Shown here: piece after piece, positions 1-6,867 of the stretch
Layout of the letters: each line of letters opens with the position of its first letter
Position numbering within the stretch: the stretch's first letter is position 1
Assembly: GCA_023445705.1 (NCBI GenBank)
Contig: JAEXKM010000024.1
Location: 1-14,083 of the forward strand
Direction of reading: 5' to 3'
Source: Pseudomonadota bacterium
GTDB taxonomy: Bacteria; Pseudomonadota; Alphaproteobacteria; Caulobacterales; Caulobacteraceae
Length of the DNA stretch: 14,083 nucleotides
Notes under the pieces: model-generated
Database searches by the model: none
What the model saw: only the letters and a program-made list of their open reading frames with translations
What the model was told of the DNA's origin: nothing
Position numbers and translations under genes: made by a program

Positions 1-261
1 ACCGCCTGCGGCACCACCGTGACCCAACGCGCCGCCACTGGCGGCCTGGCCGGCGCCGCCGTCGGCGCAGCGGTCGACAGCTCGGTCACGGGCGCCCTGG
101 TCGGCGGCGCGGCCGGCGCCGCTCTCGGCGCGGCGACGACGCCCAAGAACAACAGCAACGTCAATCGCCGCCAATATTATGATGAAGGCGCGCGACGCTA
201 TTACTTCTACGATCCCGGCGCCCGCCGCTACTACTGGGAAGACGGCAGCCCGCGCTACTAG
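1..261 (+). CDS. Glycine-zipper lipoprotein, 5' end outside window
   Basis: The reading frame is open from base 1, so the true start lies upstream. The first codons read T-A-C-G, which fits the end of a lipobox (x-T/A-A-Cys), so Cys at codon 3 is probably the lipidated residue of an exported lipoprotein. A GTG at 19 opens a shorter frame but would discard the lipobox. After the Cys comes a glycine-zipper segment rich in GxxxG/AxxxG spacing (about codons 13-45), a pattern that packs helices in or on membranes. A short Asn/Thr-rich linker and a Tyr/Arg tail follow. The tail is a tandem repeat of a 10-residue unit (YYDEGARRYY, FYDPGARRYY, then a shortened WEDGSPRY). Proteins of this shape are annotated as YMGG/glycine-zipper proteins of unknown function in alphaproteobacterial envelopes. 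The copper chaperone gene converges on it with only 3 bases between stops. Function is not known. Confidence 0.7.
   Translation, partial: TACGTTVTQRAATGGLAGAAVGAAVDSSVTGALVGGAAGAALGAATTPKNNSNVNRRQYYDEGARRYYFYDPGARRYYWEDGSPRY
175..258 (+). repeat. 30-bp coding tandem repeat (Tyr/Arg decapeptide)
   Basis: Two full units (175-204 and 205-234) encode YYDEGARRYY and FYDPGARRYY. A degenerate third unit (235-258) encodes WEDGSPRY. The repeat is clear in protein but diverged in DNA through synonymous changes, so it is an old duplication kept by protein selection rather than a recent slippage array. Confidence 0.6.
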
Positions 262-264
262 CCG

Positions 265-462
265 TCAGGCGGCGGCCTTGACGCCGTAACCGGCCTCCTC
301 GATCGCCGCGGCGATAGCGTCGCGGCGATCGCTGCCGACCACCGAAACCAGGCCCTTGTCGAGATCGACCTCGACCTGCGCGGCGGGGTCGGCGCCCTTG
401 ACGGCGTTCGTCACCGTCTGGACGCAATGGCTGCACGACATTCCTTCGACCGCGAACTGCAT
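265..462 (-). CDS. copZ: CopZ-like copper chaperone (HMA domain)
   Basis: This 65-residue protein is a single heavy-metal-associated domain with the ferredoxin-like fold expected of Atx1/CopZ chaperones. The Cu(I)-binding loop GMSCSHC supplies Cys10 and Cys13, and a conserved GY occurs near the end (EEAGYGV). CopZ-type proteins buffer cytosolic Cu(I) and hand it to the N-terminal domains of CopA. The ATG at 460-462 has a good Shine-Dalgarno, GGAGG (469-473 on the minus strand), 6 bases upstream. The gene diverges from copA and has its own MerR-type promoter in the shared upstream region, so co-induction by copper is expected. The length is normal for a stand-alone HMA chaperone. The family also includes mercury-binding MerP-like proteins, but the neighbours copA and cueR point to copper. 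Confidence 0.88.
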   Translation of the reverse strand: MQFAVEGMSCSHCVQTVTNAVKGADPAAQVEVDLDKGLVSVVGSDRRDAIAAAIEEAGYGVKAAA

Positions 463-486
463 GGCTTTCCTCCGCTTTGAAAGGCC

Positions 487-517
487 CTGATGGACCTTCC
501 CACTATGGGAGGGTCAA
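487..517 (-). promoter_or_regulatory. MerR/CueR-type promoter for copZ
   Basis: Read on the minus strand, a -35 TTGACC (512-517) and a weak -10 CATCAG (487-492) are separated by exactly 19 bases, the long spacer diagnostic of MerR-family activation. The spacer region holds an imperfect inverted repeat, GACCTTCCC (493-501), 5 bases, GGGAGGGTC (507-515). It matches the known CueR operator form ACCTTCC-N7-GGAAGGT with one mismatch. This is predicted from sequence only. Confidence 0.75.
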
Positions 518-532
518 GTCGTTTGCCGCCCC

Positions 533-563
533 TTGACCCTCCCATCATGGGAATCTTTATCTA
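533..563 (+). promoter_or_regulatory. MerR/CueR-type promoter for copA-cueR
   Basis: A -35 TTGACC (533-538) and a -10 TATCTA (558-563) lie 19 bases apart. The spacer carries a dyad with the inner symmetry CCCAT-C-ATGGG (541-551). The outer arms match the CueR consensus with one mismatch on the left and two on the right. The -35 and left arm are nearly identical to those of the copZ promoter on the other strand. Transcription is expected to start near 570, leaving a leader of about 25 bases before the copA ATG at 596. Confidence 0.8.
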
Positions 564-595
564 AGCCGGGTCCTGAAGTTTCGGAGTTCCGGCCA

Positions 596-3073
596 ATGTC
601 CGATCAAGTCCTGACCCCATTGGAAATTCCGGTGCTCGGCATGACGTGCGCCTCATGCGTCGGACGGGTCGAGAAAGCGATCCGCGCTACGCCCGGCGTG
701 GCGGCCGCCAACGTCAACCTGGCCGCCGAGCGGGCACATGTGGAGCTGACGCCCGAGGGCGACACCTCCGCCGTGCTGGAGGCCATCCGCCGCGCGGGCT
801 ACGAACCGCTGGACCAGCGCATCGAGTTGAAGATCAGCGGCATGACCTGCGCCTCCTGCGTGGCCAAGGTCGAGAAGGCCCTGCGCCGCGTGCCCGGCGT
901 GCTGGACGCGCAGGTCAACCTCGCGACCGAGCGCGCCAACGTGCGCGTGCTCGCCGGCGGGCCCGACATACAAAAGCTCGCCGCCGCCGTCAGCGCGGCC
1001 GGCTACGCCGCCGAGGCCATCGATCCGGAAGCCGCCGCCGCCCAGGCCGACCGTGAAAGCCAGGCGCGCGAGCAGGAGATCAGGAGCCTCCAGCGCGACT
1101 TCGCCATCGCCGCCGCCGGAACGCTGCCGCTGTTCGTGATCGAGATGGGACGGCACTTCATCCCGGGCGCGCACCATTGGCTAGCAGCGAACATCGGCGA
1201 GCAGCCCTGGCGGCTGGCGAGCTTTGTTCTGGCGGCGGTGGTGCTGCTGGGGCCCGGCCGCCGTTTCTTCGCCAAGGGCGTCCCCAACCTGCTGCGGGGT
1301 GCGCCAGACATGAACTCGCTGGTGGTGCTGGGGACCACCGCGGCCTTCGCCTACTCCGCGGTCGCGACCTTTGCTCCTTCGGTGCTCCCGGTCGGCGCCA
1401 ACCACGTCTACTACGAAGCTGCGGCGGTCATCGTCACGCTGATCCTGCTTGGCCGGCTGTTCGAGGCCCGCGCCAAGGGCCGGACAAGCGAAGCGATCCG
1501 CCGGCTCATGACCCTCCAGGCCAAGACCGCGCGCGTCGTCCGCGAAGGCGGCGAGGTCGAGGTGCCGATCGCCGAAGTCGTGGTCGGAGATCTGGTCGCA
1601 GTCCGCCCCGGCGAGCGCCTTCCTGTGGACGGCGAGATCACCGAAGGCGCCTCCTTCGTCGACGAATCCATGATCAGCGGCGAGCCGGTGCCGGTCGAGA
1701 AGACCGTGGGATCGAGCGTCGTCGCAGGCACGGTGAATGGCGCGGGCGCCTTCCGCTTCCGCGCCGCCAAGGTCGGGGCCGACACCGTCCTGGCGCAGAT
1801 CGTCCGCATGGTCGAAGCCGCCCAGGGCTCCAAGCTGCCCATCCAGGCCACCGTGGACAAGGTCACCGGCTGGTTCGTGCCCGCGGTGATCGGCGCGGCG
1901 CTGGTGACCTTCGCCGTCTGGCTCTTCGTCGCCCCCAGCCCGGCCCTCGCCTTCGCCCTGGTCAACGCCGTAGCGGTCCTGATCATCGCCTGTCCCTGCG
2001 CGATGGGCCTGGCGACGCCGACCTCCATCATGGTGGGGACCGGCCGCGCCGCGGAGTTGGGTGTCCTCTTCCGGCAGGGCGAGGCGCTGCAGGCCCTGCG
2101 CGATGTTCGCGTGGTCGCCTTCGACAAGACCGGCACCCTGACCGTCGGCCGCCCCGCCCTCACCGACATTCGCCTCGCAGATGGCTTCGCCGAGGCCGAA
2201 GTCCTCGCCCTGGCCGCTGCGGTCGAGAGCCGCTCCGAGCACCCCATCGCCCTGGCGATCGTCGCAGAGGCCAAAGCGCGCGGCCTGACCGTGGCGGAGG
2301 CGACGGCCTTCGAAACTGCGGCCGGCTTTGGCGCCAGCGCCACCGTAGGCGACCGCCGCGTCGATATCGGCTCGGACCGGATGATGCGCCAGCTCGGACT
2401 CGAACCGGCTGTCTTCGCCGAAGCGGCCCAACAGCTCGGCGACACCGCCAAGACCCCGATCTACGCCGCGGTGGACGGCAAGCTTGCAGCCTTGCTGGCC
2501 GTCGCCGACCCGATCAAGCCGACCACGGCGCAAGCCCTGCGCGAGCTCCACGCGATGGGGCTCAAGGTGGCGATGATCACCGGCGACAATCACCGCACGG
2601 CCCAGGCCGTCGCCGCCCAGCTCGGCCTGGACGAATTCGAAGCCGAAGTCCTGCCCGACGGAAAGGTCGCGGCGGTCCAGGCCCTGCGCGAGCGCTTCGG
2701 CCCTATCGCCTTCGTCGGCGACGGCATCAACGACGCCCCGGCCCTGGCCGCAGCCGATGTCGGCATCGCCATGGGCGCGGGCACGGACATCGCCATCGAA
2801 AGCGCCGACTTGGTCCTGATGCGCGACGACCTGCGCGCGGTGGCGACGGCGGCGGCGCTCAGCCGCGCAGTCATGGCCAATATCGGCCAGAATCTGGCCT
2901 GGGCTTTCGGCTACAACGTCATCCTGATCCCCGTGGCCGCGGGCGTGCTCTATCCCGCGTTCGGACTGCTGCTGTCGCCGATGGCTGCGGCCGGCGCCAT
3001 GGCGCTCTCGAGCGTCAGCGTCGTCACCAACGCCCTTCGTCTCAAGCGTTTCAAACCCCGGAGTGTCGCATGA
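596..3073 (+). CDS. copA: Cu(I)-exporting P1B-type ATPase CopA
   Basis: CopA pumps Cu(I) from the cytosol across the inner membrane using ATP. The 825-residue protein has two N-terminal HMA domains, each with GMTCASC (Cys18/Cys21 and Cys85/Cys88). The eight-helix membrane core carries the copper-site CPC at Cys466-Cys468. The cytoplasmic ATPase parts show the phosphorylation motif DKTGT (Asp510), the nucleotide-binding HP dipeptide (His549), TGDN (about 662-665) and GDGIND (708-713). The last two helices contain the Tyr-Asn and Met-x-x-Ser residues (FGYN; MALSSV) typical of Cu(I)-specific PIB-1 pumps. I chose ATG 596, preceded by GGAG at 583-586. The frame is open further upstream to a TTG at 533, but that codon sits inside the predicted -35 box and the leader residues are not HMA-like. 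The gene overlaps cueR by 4 bases (ATGA). Confidence 0.97.
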   Translation: MSDQVLTPLEIPVLGMTCASCVGRVEKAIRATPGVAAANVNLAAERAHVELTPEGDTSAVLEAIRRAGYEPLDQRIELKISGMTCASCVAKVEKALRRVPGVLDAQVNLATERANVRVLAGGPDIQKLAAAVSAAGYAAEAIDPEAAAAQADRESQAREQEIRSLQRDFAIAAAGTLPLFVIEMGRHFIPGAHHWLAANIGEQPWRLASFVLAAVVLLGPGRRFFAKGVPNLLRGAPDMNSLVVLGTTAAFAYSAVATFAPSVLPVGANHVYYEAAAVIVTLILLGRLFEARAKGRTSEAIRRLMTLQAKTARVVREGGEVEVPIAEVVVGDLVAVRPGERLPVDGEITEGASFVDESMISGEPVPVEKTVGSSVVAGTVNGAGAFRFRAAKVGADTVLAQIVRMVEAAQGSKLPIQATVDKVTGWFVPAVIGAALVTFAVWLFVAPSPALAFALVNAVAVLIIACPCAMGLATPTSIMVGTGRAAELGVLFRQGEALQALRDVRVVAFDKTGTLTVGRPALTDIRLADGFAEAEVLALAAAVESRSEHPIALAIVAEAKARGLTVAEATAFETAAGFGASATVGDRRVDIGSDRMMRQLGLEPAVFAEAAQQLGDTAKTPIYAAVDGKLAALLAVADPIKPTTAQALRELHAMGLKVAMITGDNHRTAQAVAAQLGLDEFEAEVLPDGKVAAVQALRERFGPIAFVGDGINDAPALAAADVGIAMGAGTDIAIESADLVLMRDDLRAVATAAALSRAVMANIGQNLAWAFGYNVILIPVAAGVLYPAFGLLLSPMAAAGAMALSSVSVVTNALRLKRFKPRSVA

Positions 3074-3468
3074 ACATCGGACAGGCCTCGAGGGCTTCAG
3101 GCGTCAGCGCCAAGATGATCCGCTACTACGACGAGATCGGGCTGGTGCGGCCCTCGGCCCGCACGGAATCCAACTACCGGGAGTACGACGAGCGCGAGGT
3201 CAACGAACTGCGCTTCATCCGCCGCGCCCGCTCGTTGGGCTTCTCGATGCCCGAGATCACCAAGCTGCTGTCTCTATGGCGAGATCGCGGCCGCCCCAGC
3301 CGCGAGGTGAAGGCCATCGCCGACCGGCATCTGGCCGACCTGGACGGACGCATCGCCGAGATGCAGGCCATGGCCGACACCCTGCGCCAACTCTCCCGGT
3401 GCTGCGCGGGCGACGACCGGCCCGACTGTCCGATCCTCGCCGACCTGGGAGAGGTGCGCCCCGCCTAG
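3070..3468 (+). CDS. cueR: CueR, copper-responsive MerR-family activator
   Basis: This 132-residue MerR-family regulator senses cytosolic Cu(I) and untwists 19-bp-spacer promoters to switch on copper export. The N-terminal winged helix-turn-helix (about 1-70) has the family signature MIRYYDEIGLVRP and is followed by the long dimerisation helix. The C-terminal metal loop reads CAGDDRPDC, placing Cys112 and Cys120 at the same numbers and spacing as the Cu(I) ligands of E. coli CueR. Residue 77 is Ser, the residue linked to monovalent-metal selectivity in CueR, whereas divalent sensors carry Cys there. The start ATG overlaps the copA stop, so translation is probably coupled and the regulator is made from the promoter it is predicted to activate. 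The stop TAG overlaps the stop of the convergent tetR gene. An adjacent extra Cys111 is present. ActP/HmrR-type names are used for rhizobial orthologues. Confidence 0.95.
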   Translation: MNIGQASRASGVSAKMIRYYDEIGLVRPSARTESNYREYDEREVNELRFIRRARSLGFSMPEITKLLSLWRDRGRPSREVKAIADRHLADLDGRIAEMQAMADTLRQLSRCCAGDDRPDCPILADLGEVRPA

Positions 3469-4097
3469 TCCGGACGATAGGCGCGGAGAAAGGTGTCGAC
3501 GGCCTGACGGACCTGGAGCTCCATCTCCTCGCCGGTCATGTCCTCGGTGATCACGCCCCAGATGCGCGGCTGCAACACGCCGGAGATCGCCAGGTCCTTG
3601 AACTGCTGGGCGGCCATGAAAGGATCTGCCTTGCGCAGAATGCCCCGGTCCATCAGGTCCGAGAGATAGCCGCCGATCTTGGTCAGCAGCACTCGCGGGC
3701 CGAGGTCATAGAAAAGCTGGCCGAGCTCGGGAAACCGCTCGCTCTCGCCGACCACCAGCCGGTGGATGCCGCGCGACTCCGGCGTCAGCAGCAGGCGCAG
3801 GAAGCTGTCGGCGAAATGCTCCAACCGCTCGCGTGGGGTATCCCCGTCATGGGCCACGTCGAATAGGGTTTCCGCCAGCGCGCCGCACTGGCGCTGCATG
3901 ACCGCGGCGAAGAGTTCCTCTTTCGATTTGAAGTAGTTGTAGAGGGTGCCCTTCGAACCGCCGAGCTTGACGGCGATCGTCGACATCGAGGTGGCGGCGT
4001 AACCCTCCGCCAGGAAACAATCGCGAGCGACGTCCAGAATGAGGTCGCGTCGCTCGTCGCGCCGTTCCTCGCGCCGGCTGGAGCCAGTTGCGCTCAC
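3465..4097 (-). CDS. TetR/AcrR-family repressor of the efflux operon
   Basis: This 210-residue regulator has a TetR-type helix-turn-helix (about residues 19-65). Its recognition region contains GGSKGTLYNYFKSKEEL, the most conserved part of the family. The C-terminal two-thirds is the helical ligand-binding and dimerisation domain, and no ligand can be read from it. The N-terminus is unusually rich in Arg/Glu (RREERRDERRD), which may add DNA contacts. The start is GTG (4095-4097 on the minus strand), with GGGAGG (4106-4111) 8 bases upstream. It is divergent from the outer-membrane channel gene, and two copies of one palindrome lie in between. It is therefore predicted to repress the efflux operon and probably itself, with relief by a pump substrate. 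Its TAG stop overlaps the cueR stop. Confidence 0.92.
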   Translation of the reverse strand: MSATGSSRREERRDERRDLILDVARDCFLAEGYAATSMSTIAVKLGGSKGTLYNYFKSKEELFAAVMQRQCGALAETLFDVAHDGDTPRERLEHFADSFLRLLLTPESRGIHRLVVGESERFPELGQLFYDLGPRVLLTKIGGYLSDLMDRGILRKADPFMAAQQFKDLAISGVLQPRIWGVITEDMTGEEMELQVRQAVDTFLRAYRPD

Positions 4098-4118
4098 CGT
4101 TTCGTCCTCCCATTTCTG

Positions 4119-4133
4119 ACCATCCTGTACGGT
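4119..4133. promoter_or_regulatory. Predicted TetR operator 1 (imperfect palindrome)
   Basis: ACCATCC-T-GTACGGT shares the 7-1-7 layout of operator 2. The right half is identical and the left half matches 5 of 7. It lies just upstream of the predicted -35 of the efflux operon. It also overlaps a tentative minus-strand -10 for tetR (GTACAG, 4125-4130, with CTGGAC at 4148-4153 and a 17-base spacer), so it may mediate autoregulation. Confidence 0.5.
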
Positions 4134-4139
4134 TCCTAC

Positions 4140-4168
4140 TTGACGCCGTCCAGCACCCGGAACATATG
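4140..4168 (+). promoter_or_regulatory. Predicted promoter of the efflux operon
   Basis: TTGACG (4140-4145) is followed after 17 bases by CATATG (4163-4168). The -35 is strong and the -10 is moderate. Its end abuts the perfect palindrome at 4169-4183, so a bound repressor would sit on the transcription start. Confidence 0.5.
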
Positions 4169-4183
4169 ACCGTACCGTACGGT
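4169..4183. promoter_or_regulatory. Predicted TetR operator 2 (perfect palindrome)
   Basis: ACCGTAC-C-GTACGGT is a perfect 7-1-7 inverted repeat in the tetR/efflux divergent region. Its centre is 50 bases from the centre of operator 1, close to five helical turns. A repeated palindrome between a TetR gene and the operon it diverges from is the usual arrangement of TetR-family operators. Confidence 0.65.
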
Positions 4184-4224
4184 TTTCCAGCCGTATCCAG
4201 TTTTAACCCAGTGCGAGACGCGGC

Positions 4225-5637
4225 ATGGCCCGCCTGATCCTCCCCCCTTCGATGGCGGCCCTCCTCCTGGCGGGCTGCGCTGCTGTGCCGAACCTGGGCG
4301 CCCCCCCACAGGTCCGGCCGCCGCAGGCCTATGCCGCAACCCAAAGCTTCACCGCCGCCCCGGTGGAGTGGCCGAACGATCAGTGGTGGAAGGGCTATGG
4401 CGATAGCCAGCTCGACGGCCTGATCGACGAAGCGCTGGCGGGCTCTCCCAGCCTCGTCCAGGCCCAGGCGCGCCTGCGCGCCGCTCAGGCGCGAGCCCAA
4501 CAGGCCCGGGCCGCCACCCTGCCCTCGGCGGCGCTCAACGCCCAGGCCGCCGAAACCAAGCAGAGCTACAACAACGGCATTCCCGCCGACTTCGTGCCCA
4601 AGGGCTACAACGACACTGGCCGCGTAACCCTCGACCTGGGCTTCGACCTGGACATCTGGGGCCGCAATCGCAGCGCCCTGGCCGCGGCGACTTCCGAAGC
4701 CGTCGCCGTCGAGATGGACGCCGCCCAGGCCCGCCTCGTCCTGACCACCGCGGTCGTCTCATCCTACGCCGAACTCAACCGCGCCTTCTCAGAAGCCGAG
4801 GCCGCCGAGCAGGCTAGGGCCAATCGTGAGGTCACTCGCAAGCTGGTGGCCGAGCGCGTCGTCAACGGCGCGGCCAACCAGGGCGAGCTCAAGCAGGCCG
4901 AGGCGGCCCTCGCCAGCGCCAATCAGGAACTGGCCGCGGCCCATGAAGAGATCGGCCTGGCGCGCGATCAGATCGCCGCCCTGCTGGGCGCAGGTCCCGA
5001 CCGCGGGTTGGCGATCACCCGGCCCACCGCCAATCCCGACCGTGAATTCGGTCTTCCCCAGAACCTCGCCGCCGACCTGCTCGGCCGCCGCCCCGACCTC
5101 CAGGCCGCCCGCCTGCGGGCCGAGGCCGCGGCCAAGCGCATCGACGTCGCGCACGCCGACTTCTATCCGAACGTGAACCTCGCGGCCTTCATCGGCGCCC
5201 AGTCGCTCGGGCTGGACCTGCTGACCAAGTCGGGCTCCGACATCGGCCAGGCCGGACTGGCCGTCAGCCTGCCGATCTTCCAGGGCGGCCGGCTGTCAGG
5301 CGCCTATCGCGGCGCCCGCGCCGAGTATGACGCCGCAGTCGCCTCCTATGACGCGACGCTGGTTCAAGCCCTGAAGGAAGTCGCCGACGCCGCCGTCAGC
5401 GAACGCGCCCTGGCCGTCCGGCTGGCCGCCGCACGCGAGGCGCTCGCCAAGGGCGAAGAGGCCTATCGTATCGCCCGCATGCGCTACGAGGGCGGCCTCG
5501 ACTCCTACACCTCGGTTCTGACCGCCGAGAACGCCGTCATCCTCCAGCGCCGGGCCGCCGCCGACCTGGAGGCTCGCGCCCTAATGCTCGACGCGGCCCT
5601 TGTCCGCGCCCTGGGCGGCGGTTTCCGCACCGCCTGA
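4225..5637 (+). CDS. NodT-family outer-membrane efflux lipoprotein
   Basis: This 470-residue protein of the TolC/NodT outer-membrane factor family forms the trimeric channel through which the tripartite pump expels substrate across the outer membrane. A lipoprotein signal peptide ends in LLLAGC, making Cys18 the lipidated residue. Two copies of the OEP unit follow, with long Ala/Gln/Glu-rich coiled-coil helices (about 75-110, 165-250, 290-310 and 365-450). The family segments QWWKGYGDSQLDGLI near the start and GRRPDLQAARLRAEAAAKRI in the middle are clear, as are the strand-forming stretches around LDLGFDLDIWG and AVSLPIFQGGRL. The ATG at 4225 gives an intact signal peptide, and only a weak purine-rich site (GAGA) precedes it. 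It is first in the operon, 45 bases before the emrA-like gene, downstream of the predicted TetR operators. Confidence 0.93.
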   Translation: MARLILPPSMAALLLAGCAAVPNLGAPPQVRPPQAYAATQSFTAAPVEWPNDQWWKGYGDSQLDGLIDEALAGSPSLVQAQARLRAAQARAQQARAATLPSAALNAQAAETKQSYNNGIPADFVPKGYNDTGRVTLDLGFDLDIWGRNRSALAAATSEAVAVEMDAAQARLVLTTAVVSSYAELNRAFSEAEAAEQARANREVTRKLVAERVVNGAANQGELKQAEAALASANQELAAAHEEIGLARDQIAALLGAGPDRGLAITRPTANPDREFGLPQNLAADLLGRRPDLQAARLRAEAAAKRIDVAHADFYPNVNLAAFIGAQSLGLDLLTKSGSDIGQAGLAVSLPIFQGGRLSGAYRGARAEYDAAVASYDATLVQALKEVADAAVSERALAVRLAAAREALAKGEEAYRIARMRYEGGLDSYTSVLTAENAVILQRRAAADLEARALMLDAALVRALGGGFRTA

Positions 5638-5682
5638 CCCCAATAAGAAATTTCCGTCCTCCCCCGGAATAGGCCCTCTCTC

Positions 5683-6858
5683 ATGCCCGACGACATCGGA
5701 TCGCATCCTCAGCCGACGGCGGCAGCCGCCAACCCGCCCGCGGCCGCCGAGGCCAGCGCCAATAACAACGGCGCACGCCGCAAGCGCGCGCTCACGATCC
5801 TCGCCGCCGTCATTGTCGGCGCCGTGGTGCTGTGGGGCGTGTACTGGCTGCTCATCGGTTCGCGGCATGTCTCGACGGACAACGCCTATGTGAACGCCGA
5901 CACCGCCCAGGTGACCGCACTGGTCGCCGGCCAGATCGTCGCCGCCCCGGTCAGCGAAACCCAGATGGTCAAGAAGGGCCAGGTGCTCGCGGTGATCGAT
6001 CCGGCCGACTACCAACTGGCCGTCGAGCGCGCTCGGGCCGAGCTTGGTCAGGCCGAACGCCGGGTGGGTCAGTACTTCGCCAATGACGAGGCCCTGGCCG
6101 CCCAGACCTCCGCGCGCAACGCCGACATCGCCCGGGCCGAGGCCCAGCTCGCCAGCGCGCGATCCGATTTCTCACGGGCCGAGGTCGAATACGGCCGCCG
6201 TCGCAATCTCTCCGCCTCGGGCGCCGTTTCCGGCGATGAACTGACCCAGGCGGAAAACCGCTTCCAGGCGGCCAAGGCCGCACTGAGCGCGGCCCAGGCG
6301 GGCCTCGCCCAAGCCAAGGCCAATGCCGCCCAGAGCGTCGGCCAACAGAAGGCCGCCAACGCCCTGGTGGCCGGCGCGGACGCCAAGTCGAACCCTGAAG
6401 TCGCCAGCGCCCGCGCGCGCCTGGCCCAGGCCGAACTGGACCTTTCCCGCACAACCATCCGCTCGCCTGTCGACGGCGTCGTCGCCCGCAAGCAGGCCGT
6501 GGTCGGCCAGAAGATCGCCAACGGCGCGCCAGTCATGAGCGTGGTGCCGATCCAGGCCGCCTATGTGGACGCCAACTTCAAGGAAGTGCAGCTGCGCAAG
6601 GTCCGTCCGGGCCAGGACGTCGAGCTGACAAGCGACCTCTACGGCAAGAGCGTGAAGTTCCACGGCAAGGTGGCCGGCATGGCCGGGGGCACCGGCTCGG
6701 CCTTCGCCCTGATCCCGGCCCAGAACGCCACCGGCAACTGGATCAAGGTCGTCCAGCGGCTTCCGGTCCGCATCAACCTGGATCCCAAGGAACTCGCCGA
6801 GCACCCGCTGCGCGTGGGTCTCTCCATGGACGCCGTGATCGACGTCTCCAAGCAATAG
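5683..6858 (+). CDS. emrA: EmrA-like membrane-fusion (HlyD family) protein
   Basis: This 391-residue periplasmic adaptor is anchored by one N-terminal transmembrane helix (about 37-58) after a short Pro/Ala-rich cytoplasmic tail and a positive ARRKR stretch. The EmrA pattern follows: STDNAYVNAD, a first half of the biotinyl-lipoyl-like domain, a long Ala/Gln/Glu coiled-coil hairpin (about 110-240), then RSPVDGVV closing the lipoyl domain. The beta-barrel region contains TGSAFALIPAQNATGNW and KVVQRLPVRI, which are characteristic of EmrA rather than RND adaptors. It links the MFS pump in the inner membrane to the outer-membrane channel encoded upstream. The ATG at 5683 has no good Shine-Dalgarno; the nearest purine-rich stretch, GGAATAGG, is rather distant. 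The TAG stop overlaps the ribosome-binding site of the emrB-like gene. Confidence 0.93.
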   Translation: MPDDIGSHPQPTAAAANPPAAAEASANNNGARRKRALTILAAVIVGAVVLWGVYWLLIGSRHVSTDNAYVNADTAQVTALVAGQIVAAPVSETQMVKKGQVLAVIDPADYQLAVERARAELGQAERRVGQYFANDEALAAQTSARNADIARAEAQLASARSDFSRAEVEYGRRRNLSASGAVSGDELTQAENRFQAAKAALSAAQAGLAQAKANAAQSVGQQKAANALVAGADAKSNPEVASARARLAQAELDLSRTTIRSPVDGVVARKQAVVGQKIANGAPVMSVVPIQAAYVDANFKEVQLRKVRPGQDVELTSDLYGKSVKFHGKVAGMAGGTGSAFALIPAQNATGNWIKVVQRLPVRINLDPKELAEHPLRVGLSMDAVIDVSKQ

Positions 6859-6867
6859 GAGCGGCCG

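Noticed and set aside
1181..2593. A 470-codon antisense frame opposite copA
   Set aside because: Composition is Gly/Asp/His-rich with no recognisable motif and it mirrors third-position GC of copA. No ribosome site or promoter supports it.
1177..3069. A long plus-strand open frame through copA, continuous with cueR
   Set aside because: It runs in a different frame from copA, has Arg/Gly/Pro-rich low-complexity translation and matches no family until the cueR ATG at 3070. It is a product of high GC content; only the cueR part is real.
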